Source: Nemopilema nomurai (lineage: Eukaryota > Cnidaria > Scyphozoa > Rhizostomeae > Rhizostomatidae). Taken from it: a DNA stretch of 64,000 bases. Shown here in pieces: positions 1-19,246 of the stretch. The position numbers and the translations under genes were made by a program. The DNA is taken from contig ML133479.1 in the NCBI GenBank assembly GCA_003864495.1, forward strand, positions 989,223 to 1,053,222. Direction: 5' to 3'. Under the pieces are notes generated by a model. It saw only the letters and a list, made by a program, of their open reading frames with translations, was not told the DNA's origin and searched no databases. Within the stretch, counting starts at the first letter, position 1, and each line of letters starts with the position of its first letter.

Positions 1-7674
<7,674 letters not shown>

Positions 7675-7975
7675 GCTTGCCTTCAACCCGTCCTCTTCTG
7701 ACTTTTTGAAGATTGTTTGCCAAGGCGAACTTGTTCCGCAGTTTCACAGTAAGAAAATATTTAGCCCTTCACTTCAAATCAGCGGAAGTGCGTTTAGCTG
7801 TTTTAAGAATAAACAATGCCCAGAGCTGCCAAAGGCTCTAGCACTGTGTGAATAACTGTGTCAAGGATTCTTTTCCAAATATAAGCTGCACCACTGACCG
7901 GAAGTTGTGGAGTATGAAGATGTGCGTCACACGGTTAGTTCGCGCAAAAGACAAACGTCAGAATTCGCTTTGTTA

Positions 7976-8682
7976 AGCCTGAAATACACGATCAGTTTTT
8001 ATCAGTTTTTTGACTGACAGTTTTCAGTTTTTCAAAAACTGATGTCCTTCATACACGATCAGTTTTTATCAGTTTTTGACTGACAGTCTTCAGTTTCACG
8101 TTTTGATTAGATCAGCTTTTTTTACAATGGAGCTTGATCAAGAAACAACTGCTGTTGTTCTGGCTGCGGCTCTGGTCGTCAAAAAAGGCGAAAATATCGA
8201 AAAAAGAAAGCAATGTCTGTTTGGGTAAAGCCATGGTTGAGTAGGAGAACTAACCTCTGTGTTTACGACACTCTTCTACAAGAGTTAAGATCGGAGGATG
8301 AAGGGGAGTATTGAAAATTTCTGAGAATCACGCCTGAAAATTTTGACGAGTTGTTGGAGCTGATTAAGGTGAACATTTCAAAATACGACACAAATATGCG
8401 TGATTCTATCCCTGCAAGTATTCAACTAGCAGCCACTGTAAGGTATTTGGCAATCTTGCGCAAGGGGATTATAGGGGCGCCAGCTTTAAACAATGGAGTC
8501 TACATCAATGAATAGAAATTCCATCAGTCAAAAACTGACGAAGTTGGACGTGTTCAACTTCTTCAGTCAAAAACTGAAGGTCATTAAAGCATCAGTTTTT
8601 ATCAGTTTTTGCTAAATACACGATCAGTTTTTGACTGAAGACTGAAAACTGTCAGTTAAAAACTGATCGTGTATTTCAGGCT
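7976..8682 (+). mobile_element. PIF/Harbinger-type element with terminal inverted repeats and a decayed transposase fragment
   Basis: Terminal inverted repeats begin AGCCTGAAATACACGATCAG and are matched at the right end. They are flanked by a 3-bp TTA duplication at 7973-7975 and 8683-8685, typical of PIF/Harbinger (TWA targets). The subterminal regions hold several copies of an ATCAGTTTTT / ACTGACAG motif in both orientations. Between them, from the ATG at 8127 to about 8520, the plus strand reads as the N-terminal region of a Harbinger-type nuclease: VKPWLSRR, then YDTLLQELRSED, FLRITPENFDELL and YDTNMRDSI. An in-frame TGA interrupts it and the catalytic part is absent. The copy is therefore non-autonomous, an internally deleted former autonomous element. 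Confidence 0.88.
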
Positions 8683-8685
8683 TTA

Positions 8686-11600
8686 GACACAGTCGCTGCG
8701 TGAACTCGGGAAAGATATAATCCTTGTCTCAAACCAAACTCATCCGCTGTCACCTAAGATCGATCTATCAGGTGAAGACATATAACGAATTGAAACGTGA
8801 CACTTGAAGTTCAGTAAATCCCCGCATATAAGAACCTACTTTTTGCGGTTCAGGCTGAAATAGGTACTAGGATTAAAAAGGTACTAGGATTGATTTCAGG
8901 GTATGAAGGTTCTTATTCCAAGGATCCTTGGCAACGTAATTAATGATGGCAATGTGATTAATGAGACATTTACCAAGTCTAAGCTCAGAATCTCTATAAA
9001 ATAATTGGCTATTAAAAAAAAAAGGGGGGGGGGGTATTTTCACACTTTGACAGCCAACACAAACAAACCTTATTTATCAATGGCCCTCAAATGTAATCCA
9101 ATCATTTAAAGTTTCTTAAAATGCATATTTATCAAAATACATATGGTCTTCAAAGTGTATGATCTGTAAGTGCAGCCTTGCCAGGTTGGCAACTCTAATG
9201 AAGTGGTGAGATTTGTAATGAATAATGTTTTATAAACAATGCTTCAGTTGGTACAAGTTCTCCTTCATATGTATTCCAAAAGCTATTTATAAAAATATTT
9301 GGGGCAAGCTACTTAGCCCCCCCCCCCCACTTTTTGTAAAAGATGCGAATTATTAAGTAATAAACTACCAATAAAGCCTCTGTTTTAATGGTTTTAGCCC
9401 CCCCCCCCCCACTTTTTTCAACGCTCCGCGGTGCCTGCACATTTATTTCAATTGCAGTGATAAATTTTTAAACGCAGTGATAATGATCAATCTATCAATT
9501 TCAGTCTCTAAAGTTCTATAATCTGATTTCCCTCATTCTTTCAAAATCAATTTTTATCCACTCATTAGCCTAGGTCATTTCATAGGATCACACACAGCAT
9601 GTTGGTGGAATAGGAAGATTCTTTATACAGGCGTGAGGTTACACTGCAGAATTGCGGTGATCTAACTAAGCCGAGGTTCAGTTGCCATGATAATGAAGAA
9701 AAAGAGAGCTCACTACTGCTGGTAACTCTTGCTACTGCGCAAGGCCCTTTCTGATAGAGCCCCACCATACATCTGCTACAGTAAGTAGTGTTGTGTTTTG
9801 ATAGAGAGGGGCAGTTCCAGATTGCCTAGATTCGTCACTTCTCATCATGTGACAGGAAAATAACGCATTCCTTCTCAAACCGTCCTCGAATGACTGCTTC
9901 ATACAGTGTTGGAAAATTCTGATTTTCTATTGGGGAGCCAATTCTATCAGATAGAAGAGCTCGCTGAGACAATTTTGTGCAAACGTCTTGAGGTAGCAGC
10001 TGCCTATGCGTAACAAAAAGACTACCTCTGCTCCAACCAACTGGACTAGCATTACTGACAAGGAATAGGCAAGCGGTATAATTTTCTATTGCCCAGATGC
10101 TTTTTTGAAGGTGAATGTCTGCAAAGGGCATATGTAGCACTGTATATTAATAGTTGAAAACAGCGTTGAGACGGATCAATGCAAAAAGACCCAATGAGAC
10201 AGCAAACGAACCCTTCAATAAGTGACTTGATCCACAGGAAAGTGAGACATTTGAGCAAAGGACTATTGGTTACAACCCGAGATTCAACTGTCTTCTAAAC
10301 GTGACATTTTGCAGGAAATGGTTATGAATGGTTAAAAAGGAGATTGGGCTTGTATTTCTTTTGACAAATGATGACTGGAACATAATAGTGTATGTTTGTG
10401 GAGATCAGTACACAGCGAAATCCTAGTGAAGTTCAGGAAATGTAGAATAAGGATCAGTGGGCCAGCTGCAAAGGGACCCAGTGGCATCACCTATGGACTC
10501 TGAGAAAAGATTCGCATCAAACAATTCACCCTTAACTTCAAGGTGCATTTTTAAAACATGGAACGGAATACGAACATCGCATTAAGCGTGGTACCGTAAA
10601 AGATTGGGAGATATATGTGACAGTAGAGCTATGATTTTAAAATTACTGATTGAAAATCAAACCAGAAGGATTGATTATAGCTTAAAATCGCGTACAACAC
10701 CAAAGTCCAATTCATTTGAGGAAAACTGCAGAAGTAAAATGCCAAAGGTCTGGACCCATTTCGTAAGCTTCTGACCGTATTACGGCGTCGATGTTTAAGG
10801 CCATTTTTCCTGACTACTGGACGCAATGCTCGTATGGGTCTAAGTGATAACATCAGTCAGCTGTTCCAAGAATTATGTATATGAGTTGGAGATACAAGTT
10901 GAAGACGTTTTTTTAGTTGACAGATTGGATGCAATTAAAAAGTGCGAAGCATCAACAGAAACAATTCACGAAATTCTTCGAGACTTGAAACATTCTTCCA
11001 CAAAAAACAGACTTGAAAGGAAAGACATTCAAGGTGCAACCTAGCAACCGTCACCCTGACAGCATATTAGTGGGCTGACTAAAAGACTAATTGGCTTTTT
11101 GCTTGAATTGGCAAGCAATCCGTGGGTTCTTGAGGGTTTTTTGCTCGTAAACATTGTGAACGAATCTTCATGGCGTGGAATTTTGTTTAAAAAAACAGAA
11201 AACCTCACGTTTTATTTAACATTCCGGCCATATTGGCTATAGGAACAAAGTAAGGCCAATATTCAAACTGAAGATAGATCAAGAACAGTTTGGGCCTGTG
11301 ACGTCATCCAATCGAACAGAAACACTAGGCGACAGAAAGGGACATGGTCAACTGCGAACAACGCGAAATGGCACTCGTCTTATTGATAATGAAGCATCCC
11401 TTCATTGTTGAAACATTATGTTAGAGTTATTAGTAAGCTGAATAGGGCCATAAAATCGCAAAAATTAGAAAACGCCTTGTGCCCAAGCATGCATGAAAAC
11501 ACACGCTGTACTTGTTTCGGATATCGAATATTTTGTAAAGCAGGGCAAGTTTCTGTTGGTTTGAGAGTGTGCCAAAGAGGTGCTCATTGTGAATAAAACT

Positions 11601-12733
11601 TATGTACAAATGTTGAATAAAATTATACAAAAAATGTACAAAAAATGCAACACAACAACACGCACTGCGCATCTATCGTCTTAATCACGTGCGCATTACT
11701 TTATACGAATCCTTCTTATCAACAGACAAAATGGCCAACAGATATGAAAAGTTGAAGGTCATTCTAAGCTTTCACCTTCTAGACTGGCACATCTAAATGC
11801 TAATTGCAGGATCATCCTGTTCTGCTTATCTTGCAGTACAGCTATTGCCAGAAGCTACAACCTTAGTCAAACGCCGTAGAATACAATACTAAAGCTCTCC
11901 CACTCTTGATATTTGAACATTAATTAGGGACATGACATTTTAATCCATACCAACTTCATTTGGATAGGAGGTGCAAGTGAGTTCGATTTAGTATTGCTAT
12001 GATGTAAAATTCCTAAAGTCCCAGTTGACCGAAAGTTGTCCCTAGGGCCATCGACAGTGTAGAACTGCTTCGCAGAGCGTTACTAGCCAATAATAAGGAG
12101 CAAGCACACTGTTCTCATGGGTCTCTCGTCTCGTAATATACCTCACTTCTTACAACCACATTGTACAAGCCACTTCCAAGGTCACTTGGCTAATCACCTG
12201 TCTACAATTGTACGCTACACATGCCTACGATATTACCTTGGCCTATCTGGTTGGAGCTAGGATGGAAATGACGAACACTTTGCCTACTTGCTTAGCACCC
12301 AGTTCTCAAGTGTTTTGATTCGTCGATTGCCTTCAAGAGGGCATAGCATTTGTCTCATCTGACTTAAATGAACGGAGAATACCAGACCTTTGGTGTCCCT
12401 TCTTAGCTGCCTACAAAGATGAACCATGAGCCTAACTTAATGAGCCAAGCTGCCTTATGTGTTGCCTTATGCCGGAGGGTGTTAACTCAGCATAAAATCA
12501 CGCGCATTTAATTGAAAGGAATACTATGACTACAAACAAACCCATCAATATTAATCGCCTTCTCATTGAGGTTATCATTAATTAGTAATGGGAGAAGCAG
12601 CATTAAATATGCAAGTAGGCCGCTATTTTGCGAAATGTTCGAGCACCAAGACTACATAAGATTGCGGCTTGCCAAAGTATGTTGTTTGAACAGGATCTAG
12701 CCGGAGCTCCGTGCTGTTACTTTTGCTAAAAGG
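8686..12733. other. Intergenic; no gene recognised
   Basis: Four kilobases without a recognisable domain or consistent exon chain. There are two poly-C tracts (about 9320 and 9397), each followed by ACTTTT and about 79 bp apart, and a poly-A/poly-G junction near 9011-9035. Short open frames at 9835-10258 and 10844-11044 have no family resemblance I can name. The last few hundred bases presumably hold the promoter and 5' leader of the TRP gene, but no core element is clear. Confidence 0.5.
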
Positions 12734-15700
12734 ATGAAGAATCGCGTAGAACCAGCCGTAGTCTTGATTGATTACCGAACGATAAGAGAAAATGTGGAAA
12801 GGAAGGTCCGCAGACGACGCAGCCGTTCAACGCCACCGGTTTCGGAGATGAACGAACTGGATATAAGATTGCAAAGCCACTCAGGTGAGGATTCTGAACC
12901 TGGCTTTCCAGCCAAGAAGCTTTCGTTGAGGTTGCTGAAGGAGCAAGTCATCGACGTAGCATCTAGCGCCTTTGAAGTCTCAGAGTCGAGCAGGGAAATG
13001 AAAACAAATGAAAACCGAGGAAGCAACAACAAATCAGGACAGTCCAATGAAACATCAGGCGAAGCTTCGCAGCGAAAGAAATCGTCGAGTGTAATTGCGA
13101 GCATCGTTACTTCTACACGGAAAGCAGCATCGAAATGGAAGCATTACATTTCTCACAGACGAGAAAACAAGATATTTCGCAAGCACTTCGAGAAACTGAA
13201 TCTAAAACGACTAATGGAATGTGGGGCGAAGCGTCGTAATACATTAATAAAAGAATCGTTCGGCTTTCTTGAGGAAGAAATCGATAACTACGACGGCTCG
13301 AAACAAAGTATCGGCGAAATCACGAAAAAGTCCCGCGTTAAAAGCAAGGAGCTGATTAGGTACTTTATAAGTCTGTCAAAGACAAAGAAGGATGACGGAA
13401 ATATCGATCTAGATTACGTTGAAGGCTTGATAAAGGACGGGGCAGATCCAAATTGGCCCGACAAACACGGCCAAACAGTCTTGCACGAGGTAGCACGTAT
13501 CTGGCACCCCGATGTGGCACAGTTCCTTATAGAGCACGGTAAGCCAATGACCGAACGCCTTTGTATGCACTCCGCTTCACGGGCTTGTACTGTGAAGTTT
13601 GTCTCAATGAACAAGCCAACTGTTGTTGGCCTTCAAATGAGTCAATGACTCACATTATGGATACCTTCGAACATAGGCGCCGACTTTTATTTTTCCCAGG
13701 GGGGGCTCAAAATTTAAATTTTAAGAAAAAATAAAAAAAGTTAAAAGGTAGAGAAATTACCTGTCGCTTTAATAACGTAATACAACATATGTAGTATGTA
13801 TAATAACAAAACAAAACATTTTAATAAAGCAGATATAAGATCATGGTTTACAGTATCATCAGTTCAATTCTTTGATTGATTTTAAACGAAGTTCCCAGGG
13901 GGGGCTGAGCCCCCCATAGCAATTCCCAGGGGGGGCTCGAGCCCCCAAGCCCCCACGTAGTCGGCGCCTATGCCTTCGAATGCTCTACTCATTCAGTTCA
14001 AAAAGGAGCTTGTATGGCTAGCTTTGTACAAGGTTTCAACTACAAAAAGAGTGGGTGATAATCTCTTTCGTTTAGGAAACGACTGAAGTACATATGGGGA
14101 CGGTGTTTTGACATTTTTGATGTGGATAATTACGCTAAATCCACAGACTTTTCTATTAATTGTTTACAAGATCGAGTAAGCCAGATTAAAGTAGTCGATG
14201 GCAACCATGATTGGTATCTTGTCATCTTTCTTTTTCCCCTTTACAACCCCTATTGTATGTTTAAAAGAAAAATTAATTAGCCTACAAAGTGACCAGCAAT
14301 AGAGGCTTTCTCATTACATTTTCAAATTGCACCGAAAAGCGGAATCATGATTCTGAGTACCTTGTAACACAAACAGAAATAATTTGCTTTTTCACATCGA
14401 AGGTGTGAGTGGATTTTCATTGGTCACTTCCAGGGTCGTTGATAGACGGCCCGGGCCCCGGAGCCAAGCTCTCGGGCGGGCTCTTTTGCGCCGCAGTCGA
14501 AATATTTAACTGTAAGACCTACATTTTTTGCAGGCCCCGGGCTTTTACGCCGCTTACCAACCCCCCCCCCCCCCCCCTCTCTACGCTCCTGGTCACTTCA
14601 ATGCCAGCTATGTTCTTTCTAAAGTAGTGTGGATTCCATATGGCTATTTTCTGTCTGCTTTCAATCATTTCTCAACCTTTTCATACTCTGTGGAATGGCG
14701 AAAGGAAAAGGTCTTTTACGTACGCAGAGAACAATATACACAAACAAAATTGCATTCTTCAAAATACTCAAAATTGACTTCTGGTTGAGTTGGTGTTGAA
14801 ACTGCGAACTTTTGAAAAGATGCATGACAGAACAATGGCCTAAATTGCTTCTGTATCGTGAAGGCAATGCTTGATTGAAATTCGACTTTCTAGAGAAACG
14901 GACCCAATAATGACGCAATCGTGAACATTATCAGTTCCCAGGACTTAATGGTCAGCTTCGATTGTAATATAGCGTGATATATAGGTCCTGTAGTATATTC
15001 ACTCTAAAGATTATGTCGCACTACAAGAACACTTTTGTTTTTGCAGGCGCTGCAGTTGACAAGGTGGACAAGTACGGGAGAAGTCCTCTTCATGTTGCTG
15101 CTGCTGTCGACTATAGTGAGATGGTTGAATTTCTTCTGTCCAAAGGAGCGGACATCAACTTGAGAACCTTTGGGGAGGAGCAGACCCCTATTCACTATGC
15201 AGCGAAAAACGATGCGTGCGACTCACTGGCGACCTTGTTGCAGAAAGGAGCATCGATCGAAGACAGGGACTTCAAAGAAAGAACTCCTTTACAGGTGAGA
15301 ATGGTAGATGACCAGATGACCAGTATCTATAAAGACTTGTGAAATAAATAAAGAGCTCTGAGTAGATTTAAAGCCAAGCATATTTTATCAAAACTATCAA
15401 GCAAAATAGTTCTTGTCAAAAAAAGGCACCACTCGATGGAAACAGATTTTTAGGGAAATGTAGGCTCAATGAGCATCTGTATTCAACTTTTGTCAACATA
15501 AGACTAAAGAATTCCTTCTTAGAATATATTTGAGTTTAGTGAAAAGTGATATTAAAATTATCAAGCAAAAGAGTTCTTGTCAATAAAAAGGCCCCCTTTC
15601 GATGGAAACAGAAATTTGGAGAAATGTAGGCCCAACGAGCATCTGCATTCAACTTTTGTCAACAGAATACTAGAGACATTTTTCTTAGAATACCTTCCAT

Positions 15701-17874
15701 AGAATGATACAGGCGTATGTTATGATTGAGTTTAGTAAAGAGTTCCATTCGCATTGCAGCTCGGAGCTGAACTTGACAGATCTGAAGCTTGCAAAGTTTT
15801 GCTGAATGAAGGAGCACCAGCAGGGGTCTGGGACGACAGTGGGATGTCATGTATGAGTCTCATGATCCAAAAGATGCCACCTGTGGTATGTGGACGAAAA
15901 ATGTCTTTGGGAATTCTTGGAAATCTGTTGTCATCATTTTGCTACTGTTTGTACGAGTCTGTATTTTAAAACTAATGGTCCTAAATATGACGAAATTATA
16001 CGGGTAACGTTTTTGACTTAACACCAAATTCATTATAATCACGAATGAAGTTCCCTGGTTGAGTCAATTTATAAAATCAAAACAATCGATAAGACAAGAT
16101 CTTCTGAGGTGTTCAAGGGAAATTTTATAATCACGCAAATGGAAGGTGATGTGAAAGATCACAATTGCCAAGTGAATTGTCATGAACGTGATTCTGGATA
16201 CGACATTTTGTCCTGCGTTAGCATAGATCTTGTATATCTTGTTATTATACCATGAACCTTTTGCAGGCTCTGGAGGCACTTGATCAGTTTCACGTCAAGG
16301 ACAGGGCAAACAGGAAGCAATACTTCTATCTCTCTTACCTCGAGCCACCAATGGACATCAACCCAACTTGTGCGAAATCCTCACTAAAGGTCGCAGTGGA
16401 GGAGCAGCAGTTCTCTATTGTAATGCACCCTGTAATGCAGCGGCTGACTGAGGTCAAGTGGAAATGGTTTGGCAAGCTGGGCGCATGCGTTCATTTCGTG
16501 CTCAATCTCTTGTTCTGCGTGACCTGGACTGCCCTGGCATGCACGTTGCCAAATGATCTGAAGGACCTCTACACACCGCTCGCGGCAAAATCCTACCGCA
16601 TTGTACTAGAAGTTGCAGTTATATGCGTATTATTTTACTGGATAGTGAACGAATATATGGAATACAGAAACTCTATACGTGAAAGCGATAGCTATGCCCG
16701 CTGGCGCGAAAGCGAGCTTATACGTGACTTGCAGTATTGTCATCCAAGATGGCCGGAAGAGCGGGCCTACGTAGAGCGTGAAATAGCAGAGTTGGAAGAC
16801 TTGAAGCCGAGCTACCTTGTGGATTGGTGGAATTACTTTGACTGGTTGACTTACGCGTTTATTTTCAGCACAATTATCTGTCATATTACGTCGGTTTCGA
16901 AGCAGTCTGAGAGTGCGTATCGGGCCGAGAAGGCAATAGGCTCAGTGATGCTCGTGCTGCAATGGACGCGGCTTATGAAGTTCGTCCGCGCGTTTCATCC
17001 GCTCGGTCCGTTCGTCGTTATCCTCAGGCACGTGGTTTCTGACACTGCACGCTTCGCCTTCCTGTTCTTCATATTCTACATTCCTTATGCGGCATCTCTG
17101 TGGGTTTTGTTTGGTAAAAAATCCGTAAGCGGCTACTCCGACTTTGAGGAGCTTGCGTACAATTTGCTACAAATAACGGTGGTCGGTGATTTTGGGTTCG
17201 AGGGCCTTTCTGCAGTCGACGGGCGGATGGCTCGGTTGCTCTGCGGAACCTACATTGTCGTAAGCGGCATCGTATGCTTGAATCTGTTCATCGCGCTGCT
17301 GTCAGACACGTTTCAGCGCGTTTACGACAACGTGCAAGCGAACACGCAGATGCTGCGTGCGTCACGCGTGTTGAATTTCGAAGACAACTTCTCGGCAAAG
17401 CGTAGGGAAAAATACAATGACAGAATCAGCAAGTACTGTTCGCCAGAAGTCAGTTATTATGATGACGACATGACCGACCACTCAGAGTCGGAGCTGAAGA
17501 GGATGACGCATCAAATAAAGACAGAAGTTGACAACGTAAAGAATTACCTACATGACAAACTAGGGTCCGTTGAGGAAGACATGGAAGATAGTCAGAGGAG
17601 AGTGGCTCAGGGTAAAGAAGTGGAGAATGACATCAAGGATGTTAAACATGAAATCAACATACTGAAGTCGAACTATGAGCATTCAATGAAAATCATCAAT
17701 TTGCAGTTGATGTCAATCAATTCGATGCTGACTGATGTCATCAGCAAGAAGAAGAGAGGCAGCAAAAAGGGGACAGGAAGAGCTCTCGAGGCAAGCAAGT
17801 CGATGGCAGATGCCCATGGAAAGGTTGTTGCTGTTGCACCAATGCCACTGGATGAAAACGAGTCACAAGCTTAA
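12734..17874 (+). CDS. Ankyrin-repeat TRP-family cation channel
   Basis: Four exons: 12734-13538, 15047-15294, 15760-15885, 16267-17874. Phases join cleanly to give about 928 residues. Residues 1-230 are basic and Ser-rich without a recognised domain. About 240-390 form four or five ankyrin repeats (GQTVLHEVA, GRSPLHVAA, QTPIHYAA). Exon 4 holds the membrane domain: S1 near 464-486, S2 503-523, a charged ~60-residue linker, S3 583-600, S4 617-637, S5 655-675, a pore loop reading ITVVGDFGFEG near 695-705, and S6 717-739 ending NLFIALLSDTFQ. The C-terminus has a predicted coiled coil and a basic tail. TRP channels are tetrameric plasma-membrane cation channels, often sensory. Ankyrin repeats and layout suggest TRPA or TRPV affinity, but I cannot assign the subfamily. 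Missed small exons in intron 1 are possible. Confidence 0.9.
13672..13972. mobile_element. hAT-type MITE in TRP intron 1
   Basis: A 301-bp insertion has perfect 14-bp terminal inverted repeats (CATAGGCGCCGACT and its complement). The 8-bp target duplication CCTTCGAA lies at 13664-13671 and 13973-13980. An 8-bp duplication is diagnostic of the hAT superfamily. The interior contains three CCCAGGGGGGGCT motifs and has no coding capacity. Confidence 0.93.
15390..15700. repeat. Two diverged direct copies of a ~164-bp unit in TRP intron 2
   Basis: The motif TATCAAGCAAAA...AGTTCTTGTCAA recurs at 15395 and 15559. It is followed in both copies by CGATGGAAACAGA, GAAATGTAGG and ATTCAACTTTTGTCAACA. This is an old tandem duplication inside the intron between exons 2 and 3, with no coding potential. 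Confidence 0.8.
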
Positions 17875-19246
17875 AGAGAGGCTGCTGAACGTGGAAAAAG
17901 AAAGGGCTGGGTTTCTTTCGCATTTGCTTTTGAAAGGCATTAAGTCTGGAGCACTGATATGCGTCTGAATAGAAAGTGTCTCTAATTAGAGAAAAAGGAT
18001 CTGACAGAAAGCAATCAGAGGGAAACCTGCTTTCTAAAATATCCACTTAGAAGAGAACATCTTTATCAGGGGTAAATAACTCTCTTTGCAAATGTAAGTC
18101 CTACATGGATAAAAAGGAAGGTTCAAGTTGTTGATGCAGTCAATTTGCAAGAACTAAGCTTGCAGAACCTGCCTTGAGCCGGTACAAGTCCCTTGTTAAA
18201 TTTTATATTATTTTATAGTGTAATTTGGATTACTTTAAAAGATATAAGTCGGGAAACACCGTTGCCTTGTCACGTGCCAAACCATGTGCAATTTTGCTTT
18301 AAAGAAAAAAGATAGATTACAAATGCGATATGTCTATTGTGGCCACTTGGGTTTTAGTTGGTAGCAAAGAAACAACTTGTGAGATGTTTGTTAAATGAGA
18401 CAATGGTTGAAATAAATTGCTTACGAAAATATCTGAGTAAAAATGAGGAAAACTGAAGTTTAATTTATCGTTGTTGCAAGCTGCCAGTGTTGCCAATTTT
18501 GCACGTGCCATCTTCAGTTATTTCATCACATGATGCTACAATTATGGGCTTGGGTACTTTCAGGGCTTGGGTATTTTCAGAGCTTGGGTACTTTCAAATA
18601 TTTTTATACTAAATGTATTTATCTCTGTTTAATGCAAAGACTGTCTTCTTCAAAGGCATATACACGTCTCGATTCATGCTTCACTTATAAATTTAACTTA
18701 CAACCATCGCGCACTAACTACTGAGCACTGTTCAAAATATATATGCACATACACATAATTTGCTAAAGGGGAGAAGCAAACCTTTATGGTTCACATATTC
18801 AAAGGAAGGAAGTAGGGTCATGTACTACCTTGTTGTAGAAGAAGGGTATTATAATACAACAAGGGACAGACTTGATACCACGTTCTAATATTTCAATTGA
18901 TTGATTTCTGAAGTGCTCCAAACCCTTTCAAGCAGCATCAACAACATTGACTTCTGATTAGATTTCCTTTACCCATCCCTAGTTTCTATAGCATTCCCCC
19001 TAGATCGCTGGCTAGGTTTCCGAAACTCAAAGTTTTAAAGAGGCGATAATGGCTAATTTGTGAAATAAGTTAGTAACGAGAAATATGATTTTAAACAACT
19101 GTTCGTCTTTTCAAACAAGCAAAGTCTAGAAGACTACAAAGGTATCTCTGTCTTTGCATACACGAAATTTTTTCTGCTTTCAATATCGAAAACCATAAAC
19201 CAAATATAAATCTTTACATCGCGAAATTAGATACCTATACAAATAG
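17875..19246. other. Convergent intergenic region between the TRP and SIL1 3' ends
   Basis: This is presumed 3' untranslated sequence of TRP (plus strand) and SIL1 (minus strand). It contains three tandem ~21-bp copies of a GCTTGGGTAYTTTCAG motif at about 18546-18598. No gene is seen in the 1.4 kb. Confidence 0.6.

Noticed and set aside
8127..8520. Functional Harbinger transposase gene
   Set aside because: An in-frame TGA interrupts the N-terminal fragment and the DDE catalytic region is absent within the 707-bp element.
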